A DNA stretch of 64,000 bases, taken from Arthrobacter cheniae (lineage in GTDB: Bacteria; Actinomycetota; Actinomycetes; Actinomycetales; Micrococcaceae). Positions 53,174-62,943 of this stretch are shown here, one piece after another (the stretch's first letter is position 1; each line of letters opens with the position of its first letter). The stretch covers positions 32,467-96,466 of the forward strand of contig NZ_QZVT01000010.1 of the NCBI RefSeq assembly GCF_003602275.1. Direction: 5' to 3'. The translations under genes were made by a program, and so were the position numbers. Below the pieces are notes generated by a model. That model made no database searches. It saw only the letters and a list, made by a program, of their open reading frames with translations, and was not told the DNA's origin.

Positions 53174-54843
53174 GTCACGCCGTGCACCCGTGGCCGGTGA
53201 TCGTCCTGACCATCGGTGAGGGCGAAATCGTCGCCGACGCCAACGGGGACGTCCTGACCTACCCGGTGCTCGAGGATGCGTCCCCGGCCGACGTCGCGGC
53301 CGACGCCGCGTCGGAAGCCTGCCGTCGGCTGGGCTTGAAAGCCTGCCGGGTGCAGGGCCACACCGAGGACGGCGAGGTGTACGAGATGATCGTCGACACC
53401 GAGTTCGGCACCCTCGAGGAGCGTTCCACCGACCCCGCAACGACTCTTACCAGCGGCCAAGGGACAGTTCACGGACAGACCAGTGCGCGTACGGGTGGAC
53501 GTCTTGGCCGTCGCCGTACCTCGAGCGGAGCGACCGCCGCCCGGGGTGGCGTGCGGCGTCCGCAGGCACGCCGCCGGAAGCTGATGATGTGGGGCAGTGC
53601 CGGGGTCTTCGTCGTGACCGTCGGGGTGTGCGGGGTTTACGTTCTGCAGGATCCCGAAGTGACACCTGCCGCCACCGTCTACACGCCGCCCCCGGCGCAG
53701 CTCCCGGTTCCTGCTCCTGCCGGGTGGGACACCTACGCGACGTGGACTGCGCCAATGCAGTCCTCCACGGTCCGGGCGATCCTGGATTCCTCTGGTCACC
53801 CGGTGAGTGTGGACGGTTCGACCCTGACCGCTCATGATCCGAAGACGGGGGTGGAGCGGTGGACGCGTACCGCCCCGTTCACCATCAGCCAGGTGGCCTT
53901 GTTCACTCTCGACGGACAGTCCCGGGTCGCGGCGTCGACCGCGCGTGAGCTGGTCATGTTCGGGGACGGGCCTGATCCGATCCGCGTGGACGTTCCGCAG
54001 AACGGGACGATCGTTCTCGACGGGGGCACTGCGCCCCGGGTGGACCTTCCGACCAAGCAGACTCTGATCGTCGCAGCTGACGGCAGCACCGTGTCTCGGG
54101 TGGTCCCCGCGGCCGCCGAACCGATCGAAGCCCTCGGCGCGGACCTGGTGACCGCGGACCTGCAAGCCGGCCGAATCTGGCGGGTCACCACGGACTCTGC
54201 CGCCCTGCCGTCCCCGGCGACACTGCCAGCCCCGGCAGAGGGTGCGGAACTGATCAGCGTCCTCGGATCCATCGACGGTCGCGTGGTGGCCGCATGGAAG
54301 AACGGTGACGGGCCAAGCGGCGGGGCAAGCGACGGAGTGAGCATCGGTTTTTACGACCTCGGGACAGCCCCGGATGCCACGGAGGTGACGCAGGCCGGAC
54401 TCGTGACTCTTGAGGGCGGGGACGTCTCAGCCTCCGGGCTCCAGCTGGACCGTGAGAACACTCTCATGCTGGCCGGGTCCGTCCTCATCGACGTCTCCAC
54501 CATGAAAGCTCACCGGTTACCCGGCGCGGGCAAGCTCTCGGCCGGGTACGCCTGGGTCAACACCGACGGCGAACAGTCGCGCATCAATCCCCAGGGCGAA
54601 ATCGAGGACACCACCGACTCCACGCAGGCGTCCGTCCCGGACCTCATCACGGCGGACGGAAAGGCCATCACCCGTGCCACTGGATCACCCACCGGAGACT
54701 CACCGAACTCCCTGTACGCGCTGGCGGACACCGGCCCCCGCCCGGCAGCCTCACCGACCTCAACCATCGCGCCGACTCCTGCAACGACAAATACCCCTGA
54801 TCCTGCCTCCACTTCCGCCGTTTCCCCGAAGGAGAACCCCTGA
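53170..54843 (+). CDS. Bitopic membrane protein with a large extracellular domain
   Basis: A 557-residue protein. A cytoplasmic N-terminal part (about 1-135) leads to one membrane helix (LMMWGSAGVFVVTVGVCGVY, about 138-157) and then some 380 residues of strand-rich sequence with repeats of the form DGSTLTAHDPKTGVERW and DGSTVSRVVPAA, suggestive of a beta-propeller. A Pro/Thr-rich tail ends it. I take the ATG at 53170, overlapping the lipoprotein stop; the longer frame from 53113 would lie within that gene. Probably a structural part of the conjugation channel; no family named. Confidence 0.7.
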   Translation: MSHAVHPWPVIVLTIGEGEIVADANGDVLTYPVLEDASPADVAADAASEACRRLGLKACRVQGHTEDGEVYEMIVDTEFGTLEERSTDPATTLTSGQGTVHGQTSARTGGRLGRRRTSSGATAARGGVRRPQARRRKLMMWGSAGVFVVTVGVCGVYVLQDPEVTPAATVYTPPPAQLPVPAPAGWDTYATWTAPMQSSTVRAILDSSGHPVSVDGSTLTAHDPKTGVERWTRTAPFTISQVALFTLDGQSRVAASTARELVMFGDGPDPIRVDVPQNGTIVLDGGTAPRVDLPTKQTLIVAADGSTVSRVVPAAAEPIEALGADLVTADLQAGRIWRVTTDSAALPSPATLPAPAEGAELISVLGSIDGRVVAAWKNGDGPSGGASDGVSIGFYDLGTAPDATEVTQAGLVTLEGGDVSASGLQLDRENTLMLAGSVLIDVSTMKAHRLPGAGKLSAGYAWVNTDGEQSRINPQGEIEDTTDSTQASVPDLITADGKAITRATGSPTGDSPNSLYALADTGPRPAASPTSTIAPTPATTNTPDPASTSAVSPKENP

Positions 54844-56321
54844 TGAAAATGACCGCTGTGATCGACCAGACCGGAGCCCTCGACCTGGACGTGGAAGGAC
54901 ACAAGACCCACGCGGATTACTCCACGGTGATGGAAGCGCGGCGCTCAGTGATGACGACCGCGACCGGCCTTGCCGCAGACGCGACTACCAGCGTTGAACT
55001 CCACATCGAAGACCCGGCCGGGGCTCGGACAGTCCTCGTGCAGGCCGATGGAGCCGTCATCGAGCAGGCCCCCACCACAACCCCGGAAGAGCAGCAAACC
55101 CTTACGACCGAGGCAGCACCGGCTATGTCGCTGGCTCCGACTGAGCCAACACCAGCGCCTGCTCCTGCTCCTGCGGCACCTCTTCCGGCATCCCGGCGAG
55201 TTTCCACAGCAATCCCGGCACCCACCAAGCCGGTGACAGAATCACCTGCACCGAAGACAGCGGTGGCGGTCCTTGAACCGGACACGGACACTGAGACGGA
55301 CACGGCGCAGGCTCCTGCGGACGTCGTCAAGCAGGCACCAGTGGCAGCACCGGCCGAGCAGGAAGAGGTCACGACTGCAGAAGTCCTGCCGACGCGCCGG
55401 TCCTCGATGCCGTCGTTCGTGGACCGACCCGATACGGCGTCTCCGGCGCAGCTCGGGATGCGTGGATTGCTGAACCACTTCGGGATGAAACTCGCTCCGT
55501 CCGCCGATGAGCTGGCGCAGCGGGAAGACGAGAAAGCCGTCTCTCAACACTGGGAGGGGCCCCGGACGATCACGATCCTCAACCCCAAGGGCGGCGCAGG
55601 CAAGACCCCGACGGTCATCTGCCTGTCGGCGGTGTTCGCCCGTATGGGTGGGTCCGGTGTCCTGGCATGGGACAACAACAACTCGCTGGGCTCGTTGGGG
55701 TGGCGGACCTGCGATGCCGGCCACGAAGCAACGGTGGTCGACCTCCTCGGGCAGACGGACTACTTCATGACCGCCGGTGCCCGGGCGGGAGACCTTGCGT
55801 CCTACGTTCACCACCAGCCCTCCGACCAGTACGACGTGCTCCGCTCCGATGACCGTTCCGGTGCCAAGGCCCGTCATGAGGTCACCGGCGCCGAGGTTCA
55901 CCGCCTGTACGCCGTTGCCGCAAAGTATTACCGGCTGATCGTCAAGGACTCCGGGAACACCGAGCGCGGCGACAACTGGGAAGCGATGATCAGCCACACC
56001 GATCAGGTCGTGATCCCCGTGAAGTCCGTCGATGACGCAGCCGAGGGTGCGTCGAGGATTCTCAGCGCACTACGGGCCGGGGACGAGCACGCGCAGTCCC
56101 TCGCGGACCGCGCCGTTGTGATCGTCCTGGGCTGCACTCCGGCGCATGGCAAGGCAAAACTGGACGCGCTGGCTGATTCCTTCCGGCCGTTCGTGAAAGC
56201 TGTCGCCACGGTGCCCTATGACCCGTCCCTGGTCGAGGGCCGTATCCGGTTCTCTGCGATGCTCCCGCGGACCCGACGTGCCTGGCTCCGTGCTGCCGCT
56301 CTGATCGCGGAGGAGCTGTGA
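54843..56321 (+). CDS. ParA/MinD-like ATPase of the conjugation operon
   Basis: A 492-residue protein. Residues 1-235 are a small N-terminal domain and a long Pro/Ala/Thr/Glu linker. The C-terminal part is a ParA-like P-loop domain with NPKGGAGKTPTVICLSAVF (near residue 245). The deviant Walker A motif has Pro after GKT where Thr or Ser is usual. YRLIVKDSGNTERGDNWEAM takes the place of the D-x-P-P motif. Such ATPases occur in actinobacterial SCO6880-type conjugation clusters and may position the machine. The altered motif could mean weak hydrolysis. Confidence 0.8.
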   Translation: MKMTAVIDQTGALDLDVEGHKTHADYSTVMEARRSVMTTATGLAADATTSVELHIEDPAGARTVLVQADGAVIEQAPTTTPEEQQTLTTEAAPAMSLAPTEPTPAPAPAPAAPLPASRRVSTAIPAPTKPVTESPAPKTAVAVLEPDTDTETDTAQAPADVVKQAPVAAPAEQEEVTTAEVLPTRRSSMPSFVDRPDTASPAQLGMRGLLNHFGMKLAPSADELAQREDEKAVSQHWEGPRTITILNPKGGAGKTPTVICLSAVFARMGGSGVLAWDNNNSLGSLGWRTCDAGHEATVVDLLGQTDYFMTAGARAGDLASYVHHQPSDQYDVLRSDDRSGAKARHEVTGAEVHRLYAVAAKYYRLIVKDSGNTERGDNWEAMISHTDQVVIPVKSVDDAAEGASRILSALRAGDEHAQSLADRAVVIVLGCTPAHGKAKLDALADSFRPFVKAVATVPYDPSLVEGRIRFSAMLPRTRRAWLRAAALIAEEL

Positions 56322-56926
56322 GCGTGACGACCAAAGGGAACCCGTTCATCACTGAACCGGAAGTAGCACCGGCAGAGGACCCGATCGACGATGACCCGAT
56401 CCTGGGGCACCGTGAGTCGCTGCGCGGTCCGCAGAACATTCAGCAGACCCTGGCCGAGGAGCCGGTCAAGGAAACCGAACCTGCGGCGTCAGTCACGGTG
56501 ACTACGGCGACGCTGTGGCTGGTTGGTGCCTCCGGTGGAGTCGGGACCACCACCCTTGCGGGCATGTGCTCGGACGACGTCGTGGACGAGTCCGACCAGC
56601 GCCCGACGTGGGCGGGGCGGGCCTTGCTGGTGTGTTCGACCAGCGGGTCCTCCCTCGAGGCGGCGCAGCAGCTGGCCCGTAAATCGGCTTCCGGGCAGCT
56701 CGCTTACGAGCTGGTCGGCCTGGTTATCGTCCACGACCGGCCAAAAAACCGGCTGACGAAGCCGACCCTGGACTTCGCGCGCGGTGTCGCCCGCATGTTC
56801 CCGGTCGCCATGACCATCCCTTATGAGGCGTCCTGGCGTGAAGTCGGCGCAACCCCACAATCTTCCGGCACGCGACTCAAAAGCGTGCTCCGGAAAATCG
56901 AAAAGATCGCCCACACCGGGCACTGA
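56318..56926 (+). CDS. Degenerate P-loop protein (DUF6668-like)
   Basis: A 202-residue protein with a disordered first third and then LWLVGASGGVGTTTLAGMC, a P-loop in which the lysine of GKT is Thr (GGVGTTT). LLVCSTSGSSLEAAQQLARK and VIVHDRPKNRLTKPTLDFAR follow. It looks like a ParA-fold protein that has lost the catalytic lysine, set beside the active-looking ParA-like ATPase. The pair may act as a heterodimer (inference). GTG start overlapping the previous stop. Confidence 0.72.
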   Translation: MSVTTKGNPFITEPEVAPAEDPIDDDPILGHRESLRGPQNIQQTLAEEPVKETEPAASVTVTTATLWLVGASGGVGTTTLAGMCSDDVVDESDQRPTWAGRALLVCSTSGSSLEAAQQLARKSASGQLAYELVGLVIVHDRPKNRLTKPTLDFARGVARMFPVAMTIPYEASWREVGATPQSSGTRLKSVLRKIEKIAHTGH

Positions 56927-56941
56927 GAGAAGGAAACCATC

Positions 56942-57253
56942 ATGTTCGGAAGCGCACTGGCAGCACACACCATCACCACCATCAACGCATTCACTCCCTC
57001 CACGGAGGGCACGATCACGGCGCAGCAGTACACCCCGACGCAGCCTCCCGGCACCGAAGGTCTCACCACGGTCATGGGATGGATCCTCTGGGGCGCCACC
57101 GCGTTGCTGTTCGTCTACTTCATCTTCGGGCTGGTACAGGCTGGTAAAGCACGCCGCAACGGGGAGTCAGTCGAGGCACCGCTCTGGCCGATGATCGGAG
57201 CACTCCTGATCGGCTCGTCCGGGGCGATCTGGACCGCTGTCACCGCCGCCTGA
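56942..57253 (+). CDS. VirB2/TrbC-like small membrane protein
   Basis: A 103-residue protein with two membrane helices (about 43-65 and 82-102) around a short basic loop (QAGKARRNGESVEA). Size, topology and place in the operon fit the pilin-like VirB2 position of Gram-positive type IV secretion systems. GAGAGAAGGA precedes the ATG. Confidence 0.65.
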   Translation: MFGSALAAHTITTINAFTPSTEGTITAQQYTPTQPPGTEGLTTVMGWILWGATALLFVYFIFGLVQAGKARRNGESVEAPLWPMIGALLIGSSGAIWTAVTAA

Positions 57254-57296
57254 TTGACCCCTGATTACTTCACTTCCCTCAAGACAAGGACAGACG

Positions 57297-58112
57297 ATGA
57301 GCACACAGGACACTACCGACCGACCCACCGGCCGACCCGCATGGTTCGGTGCTGCTGTCATGCTTCTGATCCTCGTAGTGGTGGGCCTCGCGGCCTGGGG
57401 CATACGGACCTTCTTCTTCGATAACAACGCTGATGACTCTGCCGCACCGACGAGCCCGACCAGTCAGGCTCCCGGTGCGGCGGAGCCCACATCTTCCACC
57501 ACAACAGAACCCGCCGTGGTGGAGGCTGATACCGCGTGGGACTGCCAGGCGGACCTCAGCGATGACGACACCTCCGTCGCGGATTCCGCTCCTGTAGTTG
57601 AGGAGTGGGTAGCCGCCGGCTACAACGTCGTTCCGTTCTCGGAGTTCGGAGGCTGCCAGAAACAGCCTTCAACCCTCCGGGTCGGATACTCACACACCGA
57701 AGCCGGCGCACTGATGGCAGCGGCCACCTATGCCGTCGCACTCGACCCCTCGGTCAGCGAAGAGGCAGCACCCGACCTCGAGGCGGCGGTGGCGGAAGGA
57801 CCGAACCGAGTCCTGCTGGGGGAGAGGGCGCAGCGCATTCGGGACGGAATCGAGCAAAGCGAAGACTCTACAGCCATTACCCGGCTGAATTTGATCGGCT
57901 ACATCCAGAACAGCTACGACGCCGATGCAGCTTCCTACCTTCTCGTATACACGGCAGTGGATGACAGCGGGCTAGACCAGACGGTAATGGCTCAAGTTGA
58001 CCTGGTCTGGGAAGACGGTGACTGGAAGCTCGACCCGGCCTCGGGCAATGACTTCATCACAGGTGCTCGATACCAGGGGCAGCCGTACGTCGAGTGGGGA
58101 CCGAAAAGCTGA
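57297..58112 (+). CDS. VirB8/TcpC-like conjugation protein
   Basis: A 271-residue protein with one N-terminal membrane helix (about 18-40), a Ser/Thr/Pro linker and an extracellular domain. The domain ends LLVYTAVDDSGLDQTVMAQV, then DLVWEDGDWKLDPASGNDFI, the strand pattern of NTF2-like VirB8/TcpC domains. Its TGA overlaps the ATG of the VirB6-like gene (TGATG). Confidence 0.72.
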   Translation: MSTQDTTDRPTGRPAWFGAAVMLLILVVVGLAAWGIRTFFFDNNADDSAAPTSPTSQAPGAAEPTSSTTTEPAVVEADTAWDCQADLSDDDTSVADSAPVVEEWVAAGYNVVPFSEFGGCQKQPSTLRVGYSHTEAGALMAAATYAVALDPSVSEEAAPDLEAAVAEGPNRVLLGERAQRIRDGIEQSEDSTAITRLNLIGYIQNSYDADAASYLLVYTAVDDSGLDQTVMAQVDLVWEDGDWKLDPASGNDFITGARYQGQPYVEWGPKS

Positions 58113-59872
58113 TGGGGAACTGGGTTGGAGATCTCTTTGAAGGAGTTGCTGGGGACGCGATTGAGAAGCTCATTACTTTTCTCGCAGGGTGGGTCATCCA
58201 GATTCTGACGGAGATTCTGAACTTCGTCGGAACGTGGTGGTTGAAGATCGGGGCGCCCTCGATGGGGGAGGGCTCCGCGACTGAGCGGATTCAGACGTCG
58301 ACGGTGCTTTTCGTCGGTGTCGCTGGTGTCCTCGGTACTGCGTTCGCGCTGATCAAGATTGCCCGTGATCAGGACCGCAACTCGGCCGAGAACCTGGTGA
58401 TGGGAATGGTCCGCACCATTCTGACGACGGCGATCGCGGTCCCCATGGTGGCGCTGCTGTTCGCTGCGACTGATGAGCTCGCACCGTGGTTGGTCACAAC
58501 CATCTCCGGGTCCGCGCAGGAAGACGGACTCGGGCAAGCCATGGGGCTGGACGCTATCGCGAGCGGGACGATGACGATGCAACTCGCCGGCATCATCTTG
58601 TTCATCGTTCCTTTGGCCCTGTTGGGGGCAATCCTGAACGCGCTGATCGTCATTTTCTCCTACGGCATGGCGATCGCCCTGTGCGGTGTCCTACCGATCT
58701 TCGCCGCTGCCTCGCAAACCGAGCGCGGCCGGAAGTCCTTCGACAAGGCCGTGGCATGGCTCGCTGCCGTGGTGCTGTTCAAGCCTGCTGCGGCGATCCT
58801 CTACGGGGCGGGACTCGCATTGCTCAAAGGTATCGAAGGCACGGCCGACAACGAGCTGGGGAACACGATGATCAGCCTGATCACTGGCCTCGTCGTAATC
58901 CTCAGCGCCTCCGTTGCGATGCCTGCCCTGGCGAAAGTCCTCGTTCCGGCGATCAGCGCCGGACCGCAGGGTATGGGCGCGTCAGGGCTCGCGATGCTCG
59001 GTGGAGCACTGGCACTCGGTGCGGTCACTGCTGGCGTCGGGGCGGCGGGCATGGCCGCGGCCGGGACCGCAGGAGGAGCTGGGACCGCAGGCACCGCAGC
59101 GGCAACCGAGGCGGCTGGGACCGCAGGCACTGCCGGAACGGCGGGAGCCGCTAGTGCTGACGGGATGAGCGGCACACCTGCCCTGACCGGAGGTACTGGT
59201 TCTGGTGGTGGACCTGGTGGTGCTGTTCCCGGTGGTGGCGACGGAGTCAGCGGCGGTGCTGCCTCGAGCGGTGCTGCCTCGAGCGGTGCTGCCTCGAGCG
59301 GTGCTGCCGGAGCTGATGGTGGTGCTGGTTCTGGTGGCGGCACCGGTGGATCCGGAAGTGCTGGTGGTTCTGCTGGTGGACCGACGGGTGCGGAGCAGCA
59401 AGCTCAGCGATCCGGCGCACCGGGGGCCACGGAGACCGGAGCGGACAGCAACAACAGTGGAGGAGCTGGTGGAGGTGCTGGTGCCGAGTCTGGCGGTGGC
59501 GCAGGCGGACCGACAGGTGCGGAGCGGCAGACAGCTAGCTCAGGCGCACCTGCTCAGACGGAGGGCGGCCCGGGGTCCGGCTCAGGTGATGGAGGGCCCA
59601 ACGGGTCAGGGGGAGGTCCAGCGGGTGCTGAACCGTCAGCTGGGTCAAATAGTCCTTCGACGGGGTCTGCCGTGCCGGATGGTGACGCCGGTGGCGGACC
59701 ACAGGGTGCGGGCAGTGAATCCCCGGCGGCGCAGGGGTACCGGGATGGAGCCCCTGGTGGGGCGGAGAAGACGGCGGATAGGTCGGGGTTTGCCCGGCAG
59801 CGCGTCGAGTTCGCGTTGCGGGACGCAGCGCGAGAAGCCGAACACGGAGTGGAAAGCGGGAATGACGTATGA
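58112..59872 (+). CDS. VirB6/TrbL-like polytopic channel protein with a Gly/Ala-rich tail
   Basis: A 586-residue protein. Six to seven membrane helices lie in the first 310 residues (VLFVGVAGVLGTAFALIKI; FIVPLALLGAILNALIVIFS; GVLPIFAAASQTERG), as in VirB6/TrbL. The last 270 residues are low-complexity Gly/Ala/Ser sequence containing GGPTGAE twice and a 15-base DNA repeat three times near 59258-59308 (AASSG units). Start taken at the ATG at 58112, overlapping the VirB8-like stop. Confidence 0.82.
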   Translation: MGNWVGDLFEGVAGDAIEKLITFLAGWVIQILTEILNFVGTWWLKIGAPSMGEGSATERIQTSTVLFVGVAGVLGTAFALIKIARDQDRNSAENLVMGMVRTILTTAIAVPMVALLFAATDELAPWLVTTISGSAQEDGLGQAMGLDAIASGTMTMQLAGIILFIVPLALLGAILNALIVIFSYGMAIALCGVLPIFAAASQTERGRKSFDKAVAWLAAVVLFKPAAAILYGAGLALLKGIEGTADNELGNTMISLITGLVVILSASVAMPALAKVLVPAISAGPQGMGASGLAMLGGALALGAVTAGVGAAGMAAAGTAGGAGTAGTAAATEAAGTAGTAGTAGAASADGMSGTPALTGGTGSGGGPGGAVPGGGDGVSGGAASSGAASSGAASSGAAGADGGAGSGGGTGGSGSAGGSAGGPTGAEQQAQRSGAPGATETGADSNNSGGAGGGAGAESGGGAGGPTGAERQTASSGAPAQTEGGPGSGSGDGGPNGSGGGPAGAEPSAGSNSPSTGSAVPDGDAGGGPQGAGSESPAAQGYRDGAPGGAEKTADRSGFARQRVEFALRDAAREAEHGVESGNDV

Positions 59873-61401
59873 GCACTGATCAGCAGGTTGTCCGGCAGTA
59901 CGGCAACATCGCCGAGGACAAGACGGCGGGCTTGATGGGGTTCACCATGGCCTCGACCGCTGTCCTGGGTATCGGGGCGGTGGGAGTGTTCGTCGCGATC
60001 ATGATGTCGCAGATTTGGGTGGCGATCGGGCTCGCCGTTTTCGCGTTGGCCGTGGCCGCAGTACTCGGATCCAAAGATCGGTACGGCCGTTCCAAGCCGG
60101 AGCGGTGGATTGCCCGCAGCTTGCACACCAAGGGCAAGAAAGCAGGAGCCACCACCTACAAGGCCGGGCCGGTGTCGCAGATCCCGGACGGTTCATTCCG
60201 TGCACCGGGCCTGCTTGCCGCGACGGAGTTGATCAACTTCCAGGACCTCTTCGGTCACGAGGGCGTGATGCTGTGGCACCCACGGCTGAAAACCGGGACC
60301 GTGTTTCTCTCCACCAACTCCTCCGGTCTCGGGTTGCTCGATCAGGACCGGGTGAACCGCCTGGTCGGGTCATGGGCGGCCTTCCAGCGTGACGCCGGAT
60401 CGAACGCCCGGGTCGAACAGATCGCGGTGACCACCCAGTCGACCACCGACCCCGGCGAACGTCTCCCGGACGCGGTGGCCGTGGCCCGCCAGCAGGCGGG
60501 GAACCACGAGGTTCCATCCTTCGCCCGGCAGGTCATGGACGACGTCGTGCACAACCTCAACCACAATGTCCCCAAGCTCGAGCAGTGGGTGTCGCTGACG
60601 TTCAGCGGCAAGGCCAGTGACCAGGGCCGGGCGCCGGAGCGCACCGTCGACGAGCTGGTGTCCGACGTGAAGTCCCTACTCCAGGGGTTCATCGAGGAAC
60701 TGGAGTCCGCCGGTGCGGGCAGTGTGGCGCTGATGAAGGCCACGGACCTGACGGATCAGACTTATGTGGCGTACAACCCACTGGGCGCGGCAGCGGTGGA
60801 ACGGGCCCGTCTGACCGGCACCGGCACAGGATTGACGTGGCATGAGGTCGGTCCGGCCTCAGCACGGACGGTCGGGTTCCCGGGCCGGTACGAGCACGCC
60901 GGCCTCGTGTCGAAGTCGTGGCAGATGTTCCGCCCGCCGGCCGGAACGTTCCGGGAAAACGCGCTGGTGGCGCTGTTGAGCCCGGATTCGAGCATGGTGC
61001 AGAAGCGGGTCACCGTGTTCTACCGGCCGCAGCCGCCGGAGAAGTCAGCGGTGCAGGTCCAGGAAGCGTTGACCAACGCGCAGTTCGCCACGAACCAGAA
61101 GGGCCGACGCCCGACCAGCTCGCAGATCATCGCGCTCGAGAAGGCGCGCAAAGCTGAGCGGGAGCAGGCCGAAGGTGCAGCCCTGGTGCGGTTCGCGATC
61201 GGGATTACCGCGACCGTCCACACCCCGGAGCAGCTGCCTCAGGTGGAGGCGTCCATCATGCGCAACGCCTCGAGCGGGATCCAGATGAGGGTGCGTGGGT
61301 GTGACTACAACGACGATGCGGCGTTCGCGTTCAACCTCGGCCTGGGGCTTATCCCAGAAAACGTCGCCACCATTTCCGCCAGCGTGAGAAAGGCCCTCTA
61401 G
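59869..61401 (+). CDS. SCO6880-family conjugation protein
   Basis: A 510-residue protein with two N-terminal membrane helices (about 22-70, PrgI-like) followed by a large soluble part (GVMLWHPRLKTGTVFLSTNS; FARQVMDDVVHNLNHNVPKL; RPPAGTFRENALVALLSPDS; VEASIMRNASSGIQMRV). This is the SCO6880 pattern, a core component of actinobacterial type IV-like transfer systems encoded directly before the VirB4-like ATPase. The ATG overlaps the VirB6-like stop. Confidence 0.87.
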   Translation: MSTDQQVVRQYGNIAEDKTAGLMGFTMASTAVLGIGAVGVFVAIMMSQIWVAIGLAVFALAVAAVLGSKDRYGRSKPERWIARSLHTKGKKAGATTYKAGPVSQIPDGSFRAPGLLAATELINFQDLFGHEGVMLWHPRLKTGTVFLSTNSSGLGLLDQDRVNRLVGSWAAFQRDAGSNARVEQIAVTTQSTTDPGERLPDAVAVARQQAGNHEVPSFARQVMDDVVHNLNHNVPKLEQWVSLTFSGKASDQGRAPERTVDELVSDVKSLLQGFIEELESAGAGSVALMKATDLTDQTYVAYNPLGAAAVERARLTGTGTGLTWHEVGPASARTVGFPGRYEHAGLVSKSWQMFRPPAGTFRENALVALLSPDSSMVQKRVTVFYRPQPPEKSAVQVQEALTNAQFATNQKGRRPTSSQIIALEKARKAEREQAEGAALVRFAIGITATVHTPEQLPQVEASIMRNASSGIQMRVRGCDYNDDAAFAFNLGLGLIPENVATISASVRKAL

Positions 61402-62943
61402 ATGTCTGTCTTCGATGAGCTGGTCGACAAGGTCAGCGACAGGTTCTTCGGCAAATCGGTGGCGGCGACGACGGCGGCCGCCGCGTCCTTCCCGCAGCTC
61501 ACCGACAAGGGCATCAAGGTGTCCGACGGCGGGATGGTGACGTGGGTGGAACCGCCCCCGGAATTCACGGCCACCTCGAACCAGACCGCAGGTCTGTGGC
61601 CGTTCTGCGTCGGCACGTCCTCGCCTCTGGTGGGGGCGATCCTCGGCCGGAACCTCCTGAACGGGTCCGTGGTGTGCGGGGATCCGATCAGTCTGTTCCT
61701 GCGCGGGATCATCTCCTCCCCGTCCGGGTTCATCCTCGGCCTGAACGGTCGGGGAAAGTCCTCAGTGGCTGTCCGCATGGCGTTGGCCCTGATTGATCAG
61801 GGGTTCCTGATCCTGGTGGCCGGGGACCTCAAACCCGACTTCGCCGGCGTCGTGAAGGAAACCAACGGCCAGATCATCCGTGTGGCCCCCGGTGTCGGGG
61901 CGATCAACCCGTTGGACGCCGGGCCGCTCTGGAACAGGCTCGGAGGTCTGGAAGCTCCCGTGCAGCGGCAGATGCGCGCCGAGATTCACAGCCGCCGGCT
62001 GATGACGCTCACCGGGCTCATCGAACTCGTGTTCAAGGAGCCCCTGGATGCGAAGAAGCAGGAGCAAACCGTCCTGTCCATGGCGATCGCTATGGCAGCA
62101 GAAAAGGCCGAAGCCGAGGGACGGCAGCCGCTGGTCGGCGACGTCGTCGGCGTCATCAAAGCAGGCCCACCGCAGATCAAGGCGGCGCTGCTCATCGAGG
62201 ACTCCACGGAGTATATGCCTCAGGTGAAGAACCTCCTCGCGGGCCTGAACGCGCTCGGGGAGCACGGCCCGTTCGGAGATGTGTTCTGCCAGCCGACGAC
62301 CGAAGAAATGCTCATGGACAAGTCGGTGGACTTCGACATCTCGATGATCGACGAGTCCCAGCTGATGCTCCGCGCCGCAGTGCAGACCGTGTGCTGGTCC
62401 TACGGGCAGGCCGGTGTCTCGGCTGCGAAGACCATGGCCGACGCCGGGCTGATGGAGGAACGCCATCACCTGATGATCATGGACGAGTTGTGGCAGTCGC
62501 TGCGAGCCAGCGAGCTGCTGGTCCACCAGATCGACGCCCTGACCCGCCTGAACAGGACCAAGGGACTGGGACAGCTGATGATCACGCACTCCATGAAGGA
62601 CCTGCTGCTCTCCACGGACGAGCTGACGAAGATCGCCACCGGCTTCGTGGAACGCTCCTCCGTGAAGATCCTCGGCGGGCTCGCTCAGAACGAGATGAGC
62701 CTTATCGAGACGGTATTCCCGGTCTCCGAGCGGGAGAAAGCCCTGCTGGTCGGCTGGTCAGCAGAAGGGTCGATGAACCCGAATACCGGTCAGGTCTCGC
62801 CTCCGCCCGGGCGGGGCCGGTTCATGCTGAAAACCGGAGACGAGCCCGGTGTGCCGTTCCGGGTGAACCTCACTGCCGGGGAGCGCCGCGCCCACGACAC
62901 GAACAAGGCATGGGCTGCTGCGCAGGAGAAGGTGAACCGTTGA
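61402..62943 (+). CDS. VirB4-like conjugation ATPase
   Basis: A 513-residue ATPase with Walker A GLNGRGKSS at about residue 115, VAGDLKPDFAGVVKE and Walker B LMIMDELWQSL at about 355. The arginine/glutamine region reads RTKGLGQLMITHSMKDLLLS. It lacks the long N-terminal domain of classical VirB4; the preceding SCO6880 protein probably supplies that part. It starts right after the SCO6880 stop. Confidence 0.87.
   Translation: MSVFDELVDKVSDRFFGKSVAATTAAAASFPQLTDKGIKVSDGGMVTWVEPPPEFTATSNQTAGLWPFCVGTSSPLVGAILGRNLLNGSVVCGDPISLFLRGIISSPSGFILGLNGRGKSSVAVRMALALIDQGFLILVAGDLKPDFAGVVKETNGQIIRVAPGVGAINPLDAGPLWNRLGGLEAPVQRQMRAEIHSRRLMTLTGLIELVFKEPLDAKKQEQTVLSMAIAMAAEKAEAEGRQPLVGDVVGVIKAGPPQIKAALLIEDSTEYMPQVKNLLAGLNALGEHGPFGDVFCQPTTEEMLMDKSVDFDISMIDESQLMLRAAVQTVCWSYGQAGVSAAKTMADAGLMEERHHLMIMDELWQSLRASELLVHQIDALTRLNRTKGLGQLMITHSMKDLLLSTDELTKIATGFVERSSVKILGGLAQNEMSLIETVFPVSEREKALLVGWSAEGSMNPNTGQVSPPPGRGRFMLKTGDEPGVPFRVNLTAGERRAHDTNKAWAAAQEKVNR

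Noticed and set aside
53164..54165. Minus-strand frame of 333 codons opposite the bitopic conjugation protein
   Set aside because: Arg/Gly/His-rich shadow frame; the plus-strand gene is coupled to its neighbours.
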